Shown here one piece after another: positions 56,842 to 64,000 of a DNA stretch of 64,000 nucleotides. How positions within the stretch are numbered: the stretch's first letter is position 1; each line of letters opens with the position of its first letter. Both the position numbers and the translations under genes were made by a program. The notes beneath the pieces were generated by a model, which made no database searches, was not told the origin of the DNA, and worked only from the letters and a program-made list of their open reading frames with translations. The stretch is from Pantoea cypripedii (lineage in GTDB: Bacteria; Pseudomonadota; Gammaproteobacteria; Enterobacterales; Enterobacteriaceae): positions 939,786 through 1,003,785 of the forward strand of contig NZ_MLJI01000002.1 of the NCBI RefSeq assembly GCF_002095535.1, in the 5' to 3' direction.

Positions 56842-58335
56842 TTAACTGACGGCGGTGATACGCAAGGCCATGCCTGGTTTACCCGGCAAAGGCAGGCGAT
56901 CGCCTGAGCGCCAGGTTTGCGGCAGCCGCCGGGTTTCCATCTGCCATGCGTCGATGATATCCACGTGATATTCCTTACCTTGCGGCAGCATCGTCAGTAA
57001 CTTGAAACCCGGCTGGCTTTCACCAAACCAAATCAGCCAGTAATCATCACCCATATGGCCGATGGCAGCATCCCAGTGCGAATCGGTTTTTCTCAGCCAG
57101 GGCGACAGGCGTTTTGGCTCACCTTCTTCCAGCAGTTGCCGCAGATAACCAATACGCGGGCTGCTTTCTCCTTTCAGTTTCCCACCATGTGACCACCAGA
57201 TAATGTCGTCGTCGCTGAGGTAGCTTTCGCCATGGGTGACATAGCCTCCCCGGCACACACCCTGCCAGGTGAGGTCGAGCATTTTGTGCGCGGTGATATT
57301 GCCCCATCCCAGATCAACATCCCCCTCATAGCGGCATTCATCGATCACCACCGGTTTACCAAAGTCTTCGCGCCAGCCGGGTACAAACCACAGGTCGTGA
57401 TGCTGGATGCTGGCATGGCTGACCCACGGCTGTGTCTGATCATACCAATGGGCATTACTGGTGTAGTGCAGGGGAGGGTTGTGCCAGTTATGGATCGAGA
57501 TCAGATGCTGATACGGGTCTTCTGCCGTGATTTGCTGAAAGACATTGTCCCAGAACGACATCGGCTTTTTCAGCAGCAGGTCGAATTCATTGGCCAGTGA
57601 CCACCAGACATTGCTGAAACTCGCCAGACGCGCTACCAGGTAACTGACATAGCGTTGATCCACCTCCTCAGCCATTTCCGCGAAGCCCCAGCGGTCGTAC
57701 GGGTGAAAGATAATCAGATCAGCCTCAACGCCGCGGGCCTTCAGGGCATCGATCTGGTTTTCCAGCTGCCGGAAAAACTGGCAGTCAAAACGGGTGAAAT
57801 CAAAGCCGGATGTGATGTCGCCGGGAAAAGGAAAACGTTCCGGTTCACGGAAGTTGTAAGTGTAATGTTTCGGGAAAACACACATCCTGATTTTATTGAA
57901 TGACGAGTGTGCCAGTGACGCCAGCGTCTGCTCCTGTACCGCTTCCGACTGGTAGTTCCAGACATACGCCGTGGTACCAAAGGGATAATAGGGTTGTCCG
58001 CTGGCATAGCTGAAATGCCAGGTCTCAGCGGATCTCACCGGCCCGGTCGCATCCTCGCCAGCGGCTATGCAAATCACTTCTCCGTGCTGGTCATGCAGGG
58101 CCGGATGGTTACTGGTGGTGGTGAAAGTCCAGCTGCCTTCGCGCTCAGGCATAAAGCGAATCAGGAAACGCCCGTCATCGTCATAAAATCCCCGTACCGT
58201 TTTCTCTTCCTGCTGGTGGCGAAAGATGGCCGTGACCCAGGTAGCGGTGAAGTGACGGGCATCGGCATTGACCTGAAAAATGAATTCAGCGCGTCCCCAC
58301 TGTGGAACATTCAGCGTTTGTGGCGAAACTAACAT
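56842..58335 (-). CDS. Glycoside hydrolase (DUF5060/DUF4038/DUF5605-type), candidate apiosidase
   Basis: A 497-residue intracellular hydrolase with no signal peptide. An N-terminal beta-sandwich (residues 10-95, RFMPEREGSWTFTTTSNHPAL) is followed by a TIM barrel beginning PYYPFGTTAYVWNYQSE and KIRMCVFPKHYTYNF. Acid residues likely for catalysis occur in VWWSLANEFDLLLKKP and GKPVVIDECRYEGD. A C-terminal beta-domain ends it. Apiosidases (GH140) fall in the related DUF4038 group. The start at 58335 has AGGAACC and nearly overlaps the GPH symporter stop, so the imported glycoside is probably cleaved by this enzyme. Confidence 0.65.
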   Translation of the reverse strand: MLVSPQTLNVPQWGRAEFIFQVNADARHFTATWVTAIFRHQQEEKTVRGFYDDDGRFLIRFMPEREGSWTFTTTSNHPALHDQHGEVICIAAGEDATGPVRSAETWHFSYASGQPYYPFGTTAYVWNYQSEAVQEQTLASLAHSSFNKIRMCVFPKHYTYNFREPERFPFPGDITSGFDFTRFDCQFFRQLENQIDALKARGVEADLIIFHPYDRWGFAEMAEEVDQRYVSYLVARLASFSNVWWSLANEFDLLLKKPMSFWDNVFQQITAEDPYQHLISIHNWHNPPLHYTSNAHWYDQTQPWVSHASIQHHDLWFVPGWREDFGKPVVIDECRYEGDVDLGWGNITAHKMLDLTWQGVCRGGYVTHGESYLSDDDIIWWSHGGKLKGESSPRIGYLRQLLEEGEPKRLSPWLRKTDSHWDAAIGHMGDDYWLIWFGESQPGFKLLTMLPQGKEYHVDIIDAWQMETRRLPQTWRSGDRLPLPGKPGMALRITAVS

Positions 58336-58336
58336 A

Positions 58337-59713
58337 TCAGGGTTCCTTAATCTGATGAGCAACGGAAGGTTGTGCGGATGGAAGCGTTCCTGACGCGGCA
58401 CTTTTGTCCTCAAGGGAAAAGAACATAATCAGCAGCAGGCTGATGCCGTGGAAAATTGCGGGCACTCCGGCAATCAGGAAAATAATGGCGCTCATGGTCT
58501 GCGGCGCAACTGCCGCACCGGCGTGATAACCGCTCAGGCTGAGCACCAGACCGACGAGACCACCCGCCAGCGCCAGCCCCACTTTCATCGAAAACAGCGT
58601 CCCGGCGGCGATAAATCCGGACATTTTGATGCCGGTTTTGCGTTCGCAGTAGTCAGCACAATCGGAAGGCAGCGCCCAGGCCATGATCGATCCCATTTCA
58701 GCAAACAGGACTGAAACCACCAGTAAGCCAACAGCCAACCATAGCTGCTCCGGGCTGACAAAGAACAGTGCCAGCGCAGCCAGGCCGCCGCCCATCTGGG
58801 CAAATTTCAGCGAACCCAGCGCTGACAGTTTTTTGCGCTTGATAAGCTGCAACGCAATCATCGGCGCGACGATGCCTGCGATGGCGGTGGCGGAGAGCAA
58901 ACCCGAGACAAAACTGTCGCCCCGGTTGAGAAAATATTTGACGAAATAGATGGTGACGCTGCCTTTGATCACAAAGGCAATCGAGCTGGTGATTTTGAAA
59001 ATGTAGAAAATCACCACCGGGCGGGCGCTGAGTGCTGCCTTTGCCTGTTTCATAAATGAGGTGGGGTTGGCCTGTCTGATCGGCGTGACGCGTTCTCTGG
59101 TGCCAAAAAAGCAGCTCAGCATAAACAGGGTCGCCAGCAGGGCAATCATGCTCATCGCCACCCTGTAGGCTTCAGCCTCATTTTCTTTGCCGTACCAGGC
59201 CACGAAAAGCGGCACGGTCAGCGAGCAGATGAGAAAGGACATTTTTGCCAGCGGGAAGCGCCAGGCATTGGCACTGAGACGTTCCTGTGGATCGGAAGTC
59301 AGCGAGGCCAGCAGTGCCACATAAGGCACCACGGTTGAGGCATACATCAGGATCAAGAAAAGATACGTAGCATAGGCATAGACCAGTTTGCCGCTGGGGG
59401 AGAAATCGGGGGCGATGAACACCAGCAGACAGGAGAGGCCATAAGGTATCGCCAGCCATAAAAGCCAGGGACGGTAATGGCCGTGGCGTGTCGGGGTGCG
59501 GTCCGCAACGCTGCCAATAATCGGGTCGTATACGGCATCAACCAGTCGCGCCACTACAAACAGCAGCCCCATTGCTCCGGCTGAGATACCGAGGACATCG
59601 GTATAAAAGTAGGGCAGGAACATCATGGTCATGCCCAGGAAGATGTTGGCCGAGGAATCCCCGAGACCAAAACAAATCTTCTCTCTGATAGTCAGTTTAT
59701 GTACCTGTTGCAT
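58337..59713 (-). CDS. GPH-family (MelB/YicJ-type) glycoside:cation symporter
   Basis: A 458-residue, twelve-helix transporter of the glycoside-pentoside-hexuronide family: LTIREKICFGLGDSSANIFL, YDPIIGSVADRTPTRHGHYRPW and AEMGSIMAWALPSDCADYCERKTG are hallmark blocks. It is the first gene of the operon that continues with the glycoside hydrolase. GAGG precedes the ATG, and an operator pair (59723-59752) lies directly upstream. It probably imports a small plant-derived glycoside or free pentose with Na+ or H+. Confidence 0.85.
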   Translation of the reverse strand: MQQVHKLTIREKICFGLGDSSANIFLGMTMMFLPYFYTDVLGISAGAMGLLFVVARLVDAVYDPIIGSVADRTPTRHGHYRPWLLWLAIPYGLSCLLVFIAPDFSPSGKLVYAYATYLFLILMYASTVVPYVALLASLTSDPQERLSANAWRFPLAKMSFLICSLTVPLFVAWYGKENEAEAYRVAMSMIALLATLFMLSCFFGTRERVTPIRQANPTSFMKQAKAALSARPVVIFYIFKITSSIAFVIKGSVTIYFVKYFLNRGDSFVSGLLSATAIAGIVAPMIALQLIKRKKLSALGSLKFAQMGGGLAALALFFVSPEQLWLAVGLLVVSVLFAEMGSIMAWALPSDCADYCERKTGIKMSGFIAAGTLFSMKVGLALAGGLVGLVLSLSGYHAGAAVAPQTMSAIIFLIAGVPAIFHGISLLLIMFFSLEDKSAASGTLPSAQPSVAHQIKEP

Positions 59714-59722
59714 ACGACCTCT

Positions 59723-59752
59723 GAATATATATTCAATATGGAGTATTTATTC
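59723..59752. promoter_or_regulatory. Paired operator upstream of the GPH symporter
   Basis: GAATATATATTC (59723-59734) and GAGTATTTATTC (59741-59752) lie 18 bp apart, just upstream of the ribosome site. Two sites about two helical turns apart suit cooperative repressor binding. The 587-bp divergent region from here to 60300 is AT-rich and holds one more site at 60044. Confidence 0.5.
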
Positions 59753-60043
59753 TATTGTGCAAGCTACGGGTAACATCCTGCCAGTATGACGGTGTAAATC
59801 TGCCAGAGGAATCACAAAAAAAGACGATTTTCTACTCAAAAGGAAGATTTTAATGAATGCGTATATTGGCTGTAATTATGGAGATATCGATGATGGGTTT
59901 TTATTTTTTTCCTTTAAAATCAGTTTATTTTTGAGATGTGGCGACAAGGGGGGAACATATTTCGTTATTAAATGTACTCATTGGTAACTTTTGTTCTGAG
60001 CGATAAAAACCTCGTCACTTTCATCCCATTCTCCCTGCGCAGT

Positions 60044-60055
60044 GAATATTTGTTC
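60044..60055. promoter_or_regulatory. Operator-like site on the MFS/lactonase side of the divergent region
   Basis: GAATATTTGTTC differs from the GAATA-N2-TATTC consensus by one base and lies about 245 bp before the MFS gene start. It suggests that the rightward genes share the regulator of the leftward operon. Confidence 0.35.
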
Positions 60056-60300
60056 AGAGGAAATGACCTTATTGAACATATGAACGAAAGTAATTCATGT
60101 GTTTGTGAAGGATTCGTGCTTTTTACTGTTTATAAGGTGATCACGATCCCGTATTTACCGATACTCCCTAACATTTGATTTACCTTGTCTTATACATTTG
60201 TTCCATTAACGAGAAAATGTTCAGTAAGTCTGATGCCTGAGGTTCCTGCCATCAGACCAATGACGTTAAAACAATGAAAACTCACTACGGGATAGATGTT

Positions 60301-61554
60301 ATGGAATTACAAATACTTAAGAAGACATCTTTAACTGAACGGTCCTACACCATTTATTTGATTTTCATCGCCTGTATTGGCTGGTCGCTGGCGTCTTATG
60401 ACGTTAATTTGCTGGTGCTGGCGTTACCGGAGATGTCCAAAGAGTTACAGATATCCGAACAGATGCTCGGAATACTGGGCTTTTTTGTCTATGGCGCCCA
60501 GTTCCTGATTACTCTGGTCGTGGGTTACAGCATGGACAAAGTGGGCCGCAAGCTCCTCTGGATGATTTGTTTATGCGGCACGGCGCTATTTACCGGGGCA
60601 ACGTACTTTGTCGATAATTTCTGGCAACTGGTGCTGGTCCGCGCGCTGGCGTCGGGGCTGGCTTATTCCGAACTGGCGGTGTCGATCACGCTGGTGAATG
60701 AACAGCTGCCGTCTAAAAATCGGGGATTGCTGTATTCCATCGTGCAGGGCGGCTGGCCATTAGGGGTTTTCTTTGCTTCTGCGGTGTATATGGCGTTTGG
60801 CGACCTGGGCTGGAGAACGGTGTTTCTACTGGGCACCATCCCGATTGCTGTGGTTATTCTGGGCCGTGTTTTTATTAAAGAATCAGAACGTTTTGAGCAG
60901 GAAAAATTAACCGGGAGCGCGAGAAACAATCCCGTGAAAGAGATTCTGCACTCCCCGGTACTGAGAAAGCGCATTGCCACCATGTCGATCTGCTGGATTT
61001 CTTACGGTATCAGCTATGTTGCCAGTAATTTTTATATCACCTGGTGGCTGACACAGCGCAAGGGATTTAGCGGCAGCCAGGCCAGCGAACTGATGTTGTA
61101 TTGCGGCTTTATTGGCTTCTTTTTTTACATTATCGGTGGCTGGCTGGGTGAGCGCTTTGGTCGCAAAAAAGTCATCACCTTTGCCGCTTTGTCGGTTGCC
61201 CCTCTGAGCCTGATTTTGCTGTTCAGCGAAAGTTTCTGGCTGGTGGTCGCTGTCTATTTCCTGATTTTCCAGGTGACTAACGGTATCTGGGCATCAGCAG
61301 GTTACGTTTATCAAAGTGAAAGTTTCCCGACACGGGTACGAGGGACCGCCATCGGTTTTCTCTCTTCCATGATGGTGCTGGGATTCGTGCTGGGCAGCCT
61401 GCTGTGGACGCTGGCCAGCTCGCTGCACAATGCGTCTGCTACCTGGGTGATCGTGGCAGTGATGGGTTCCATTGGCATGTGGGCAACCCTGTTCCTGAAA
61501 GAAATCAAAACCGGCCAGGATATTGATGCTGAATTTGACGGTCAGATGGGGTGA
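60301..61554 (+). CDS. MFS transporter in the candidate apiose cluster
   Basis: A 417-residue, twelve-helix MFS symporter: SLASYDVNLLVLALPEMSKE in helix 1, GYSMDKVGRKLLWMICL in the first loop and GWLGERFGRKKVITFAAL in the matching second-half loop. The style is that of sugar acid/aromatic acid symporters. ATG 60301 has GGGA nine bases upstream; the ATG at 60274 has none. It overlaps the next gene if that starts at GTG 61551, so the two are coupled. It may import D-apionate, apionolactone or another acid. Confidence 0.8.
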   Translation: MELQILKKTSLTERSYTIYLIFIACIGWSLASYDVNLLVLALPEMSKELQISEQMLGILGFFVYGAQFLITLVVGYSMDKVGRKLLWMICLCGTALFTGATYFVDNFWQLVLVRALASGLAYSELAVSITLVNEQLPSKNRGLLYSIVQGGWPLGVFFASAVYMAFGDLGWRTVFLLGTIPIAVVILGRVFIKESERFEQEKLTGSARNNPVKEILHSPVLRKRIATMSICWISYGISYVASNFYITWWLTQRKGFSGSQASELMLYCGFIGFFFYIIGGWLGERFGRKKVITFAALSVAPLSLILLFSESFWLVVAVYFLIFQVTNGIWASAGYVYQSESFPTRVRGTAIGFLSSMMVLGFVLGSLLWTLASSLHNASATWVIVAVMGSIGMWATLFLKEIKTGQDIDAEFDGQMG

Positions 61555-61556
61555 AG

Positions 61557-63410
61557 ATGAGCCAGCTGATTGATTGTTACGGTACGGATCAACCTCTGGT
61601 GATCCCGGAGAGGATCGAATATGGCGCATGGCAACTGGAGTTGATTGCCGGGGACATCCGGCATATTCACTATCAGGGAAGCGAGGTGATTCGCTCGATT
61701 GGTTATATTCTGCGGGATGATAACTGGGGCACCTGTCCCATGGTGCTTCTGCAACTGAATATCGAGAGGATGGATGATTGTCTTCAGGTTGTCGCGATTA
61801 ACCAATGTCAGATCTCCGCTCAGAACCGGGCAACGCTAAAACGCGTATTGCGTATCACCAAAGACAATATTGATGTCCAGGCTGAATTGCAGGCTGAGGA
61901 TAATTTCTCAACGGCACGCTGTGGTTTTACCGTGCTTTATCCGCTGGTGGGTGTGGTGGGATCACCGGTGGATGTGTTGCACAGCAATGGTGAAACCGAG
62001 CACGGACGTTTTCCGGTAAATATTGAACCCTGGCAACCGTTTAAAACGATTCAGCGCCTGGTTTATCAGCATGGTGACGGCATTGAGGTTGTGACTGATT
62101 ATCAGGGCGATATATTTGAAATGGAGGATCAACGGGCATGGATGGACGCATCTTATAAAGTCTATTCCCGGCCGCTGGAATATCCCTGGCCCTATATCGT
62201 TGATGCCAGCCAGCCGCAGCGGCAAGCCATCAGCCTGACGGCGCGTCCGGCCACAACTGAGGCGATTTCCAGTGAGTATGTACCCGCAACGGCTGAGATG
62301 ACCATGCCAGCAACGGGTATTCTGATCACGGCGGAGATGTTGCAGGATGCTGATGTGCTGGCTGGCTTGTTGCGGGAACTGAATCCCGGTTATGTGCTTT
62401 TTCACTGCCATCCGGAAAAAGAAGGTTATCAGCCTCTGGCTGCACTGTCTGATGTGATGCGACAACTTCCTGCAAAAGCGTTGCATATTGAGTATGTTTT
62501 GCCGATTGGGCAGCAGGATGATTTCCGGCGTCATCTTGCTGAACTGGCGACGATGTTAGCGACTCACCGCATCAGCCCTGCCTGTATCATTATTTCTCCT
62601 GCCACCGACCTGAAGTCCACGCCGCCTGGCAGCGAGTGGCCCTGGTGTCCTGAGCTGGCAGATATCTTTAGCGCTGCCCGCGCTATTTTCAGGGACGTGC
62701 AGCTGGGGGGCGGGATGATCAGCTACTTCACGGAGCTGAACCGCAAGCGGCCGCCGCTTGAGTCAATCGATTTTGTGACACACGCGACCTGCCCGATTGT
62801 GCATGACGCGACTGATCGGGCCGTGATGCAGACGCTGGAATCGTTACCCTATATCACCCAATCGACGCGCGACATCATTGGCAGCAGCCTGCCGTATCAT
62901 CTTGGTCCTGCCATGATCAGCATGCGGGATAACCCTTACGGTGCGGCGGTTTACCCCAATCCTGACAACATCAGGCTGACAATGACTAACAGCGACCCGC
63001 GACAAAAAGGGCGCTTTTTCGCCAGCTGGCTGGTGGGTTATGTTGCGCAGTTAAGCGGCGCGGATATCAGCCACTGGTGTCCAGCCGGACTGCTCGGTGA
63101 TATCGGGCTGGGACAGATCAACGTATCGGGTTTCTCGGCTTATCCGGCATGGCCGGTGGTTAAGTTTCTGACCTCTCAGGCAGGAAGTCTCGTTCGTGTG
63201 CTGCCAAACAATAATCCCAATGTGGTGGTGCTGAAATTCTCTGGTCAGCAGACCGCCTGGCTGATTGCCAGTCTGAGCCCTGCACATCAGAAGGTGGTGC
63301 TTGATTGCGGCTCTGGGCTGGTGTTATTCGGATTAGGTGGTGAGGTTAGCCTGCATCAGGAACGTGCGGATATCGATCTGGCGGCGTTTGGTGTGATTTG
63401 TCTTGAGTGA
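61557..63410 (+). CDS. Large protein, candidate D-apionate lactonase (ApnL-like)
   Basis: A 617-residue cytosolic protein without signal peptide. Residues 1-220 form a beta-rich domain (IEYGAWQLELIAGDIRHIHY; GFTVLYPLVGVVGSPVDVLH), residues 240-500 an alpha/beta barrel-like part (LLRELNPGYVLFHCHPE; SIDFVTHATCPIVHDATD), and the end is beta-rich. The length, architecture and pairing with an MFS gene fit D-apionate lactonase, known from D-apiose pathways, and the opposite operon encodes apiose-type enzymes. I cannot confirm the family by eye, so this stays a context-based call. ATG 61557 is preferred to GTG 61551. Confidence 0.45.
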   Translation: MSQLIDCYGTDQPLVIPERIEYGAWQLELIAGDIRHIHYQGSEVIRSIGYILRDDNWGTCPMVLLQLNIERMDDCLQVVAINQCQISAQNRATLKRVLRITKDNIDVQAELQAEDNFSTARCGFTVLYPLVGVVGSPVDVLHSNGETEHGRFPVNIEPWQPFKTIQRLVYQHGDGIEVVTDYQGDIFEMEDQRAWMDASYKVYSRPLEYPWPYIVDASQPQRQAISLTARPATTEAISSEYVPATAEMTMPATGILITAEMLQDADVLAGLLRELNPGYVLFHCHPEKEGYQPLAALSDVMRQLPAKALHIEYVLPIGQQDDFRRHLAELATMLATHRISPACIIISPATDLKSTPPGSEWPWCPELADIFSAARAIFRDVQLGGGMISYFTELNRKRPPLESIDFVTHATCPIVHDATDRAVMQTLESLPYITQSTRDIIGSSLPYHLGPAMISMRDNPYGAAVYPNPDNIRLTMTNSDPRQKGRFFASWLVGYVAQLSGADISHWCPAGLLGDIGLGQINVSGFSAYPAWPVVKFLTSQAGSLVRVLPNNNPNVVVLKFSGQQTAWLIASLSPAHQKVVLDCGSGLVLFGLGGEVSLHQERADIDLAAFGVICLE

Positions 63411-63467
63411 AGCGAAGCTGACGTTGCTAGAAGTGTTGACCAGCTGTGATAGCAGCTGGTCAGTGAA

Positions 63468-64000
63468 TCAGGCCATACCGGGGTTCATTTTCTTTATCAA
63501 TTCGTCTGCTGTCTGCACTTCAGCATGCTGCGGCAGTATGCGGTTAATAAGAAATGAATGGGTGCCTTCGTCGGCATCTGCACAGCAGTCGGCAGCAACC
63601 AGCAGGTTGTAATCCAGATCAAATGCCTGTCGGACGCTGCTGAGCACCACGCCGCTGGTTGTCAGGCCAGCCATGATCAGCGTGAGGATACCCTGAGCTT
63701 TGAGGATCATGTCCAGGTCTGTAAAACTAAAGGCGCCAATACGGTGCTTGATGATGACCGTTTCGCCAGGCTGTGGCGAAACGTCCTGATGGATGGCGCT
63801 TTCAGGAGCACCTGTTAAAAAAATCCCGTGTTCCCTGATGGCTGCAAACAGAGTATTTCTGCTGCTGATTTCTGGATAGCCCTCGCGAAAGCCAACGGTC
63901 ACGTAAATCAACTTAACGCCAGCTTTTCGGGCTGCATTTGCCAGGGTAGCAGTTTTGGCCAGTACATCTGTAGCAGTATCTTTGCTCAGGTAATTTTCCA
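63468..64000 (-). CDS. Isochorismatase-like (cysteine hydrolase superfamily) protein, N terminus outside window
   Basis: The frame is open from the window edge: ENYLSKDTATDVLAKTATLA, ARKAGVKLIYVTVGFREGYPE and on to 63468. The conserved block LIMAGLTTSGVVLSSVRQAF, then DLDYNLLVAADCCADAD, identifies the isochorismatase-like fold. In most cysteine hydrolases the catalytic Cys sits in this block (GxxTxxCV); here the position reads TTSGVV, so the usual nucleophile is absent. The upstream aspartate and lysine include the lysine of VIIKHRIGAF. The gene is convergent with the lactonase-like gene and probably not part of its pathway. Confidence 0.8.
   Translation of the reverse strand, partial: ENYLSKDTATDVLAKTATLANAARKAGVKLIYVTVGFREGYPEISSRNTLFAAIREHGIFLTGAPESAIHQDVSPQPGETVIIKHRIGAFSFTDLDMILKAQGILTLIMAGLTTSGVVLSSVRQAFDLDYNLLVAADCCADADEGTHSFLINRILPQHAEVQTADELIKKMNPGMA

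Noticed and set aside
53583..59777. Shared 13-mer TACGGGTAACATC at about 53584 and 59765
   Set aside because: A 13-nt match within 64 kb is expected by chance, and the contexts differ (downstream of an IS, upstream of a promoter).

Overview
The window looks like a plant-associated enterobacterium of the Erwiniaceae (Pantoea or Erwinia type). This rests on gene content: FeoAB, fused HPr-EI-EIIA phosphotransferases, YcdX, HcxA and GudP relatives, FliB, a relic of an EsaR-type LuxR regulator, and a likely D-apiose (plant wall sugar) cluster. Genus is inferred, since no rRNA or other marker gene is present.

The sequence is probably a concatenated draft. The palindromic 12-mer CTAGCTAGCTAG, which has stop codons in all six frames, occurs three times (14402, 22849, 52999), each time where genes are cut or disagree. 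The two halves of one tnpB lie at 13712-14401 and 53011-53523, overlap by 33 nt and together make a complete gene. Several frameshifts are one base too many in A/T runs. I therefore read the window as four pieces: 1-14401, 14414-22848, 22861-52998 and 53011-64000. Pieces one and four may be true neighbours.

Piece one holds an amino-acid-type ABC uptake operon with an M20 amidohydrolase, a LysR regulator divergent from a PLP C-S enzyme and an EamA exporter, a large membrane protein beside a broken vapBC, a frameshifted GudP-like transporter, an MFS-dehydrogenase operon, and a relic of a PQQ glucose dehydrogenase. Piece two holds a beta-helix protein cut at its signal peptide, YjfB, LysE, Lrp and DinB family genes, an MBL-fold gene split by a complete IS66 element with an 8-bp target duplication, and an Rpn nuclease.

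Piece three begins with nested insertion sequences: an IS21 istB relic, an IS110 element, an IS3 element with a deletion, and a second IS110 element inserted into the catalytic motif of that IS3 transposase. Both IS110 elements carry a foldable leader whose loops match their own insertion flanks, as expected of bridge RNAs. Then come a shikimate dehydrogenase-like gene, a broken HAD-like gene, feoAB, a MNT/HEPN pair with a broken toxin, and a 15-kb carbohydrate block: two complete fused PTS systems around transaldolase, transketolase, a KbaZ/GatZ-like protein, a HAD phosphatase and YcdX. A decayed LuxR gene, several proteins of unknown role and fliB follow.

Piece four holds the tnpB end with its right-end hairpin and a two-strand cluster: a GPH symporter, a glycoside hydrolase, split transketolase subunits and a TIM-barrel isomerase on one strand, an MFS transporter and a large protein that may be D-apionate lactonase on the other. 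A shared palindromic operator ties these together. An isochorismatase-like gene runs off the end.
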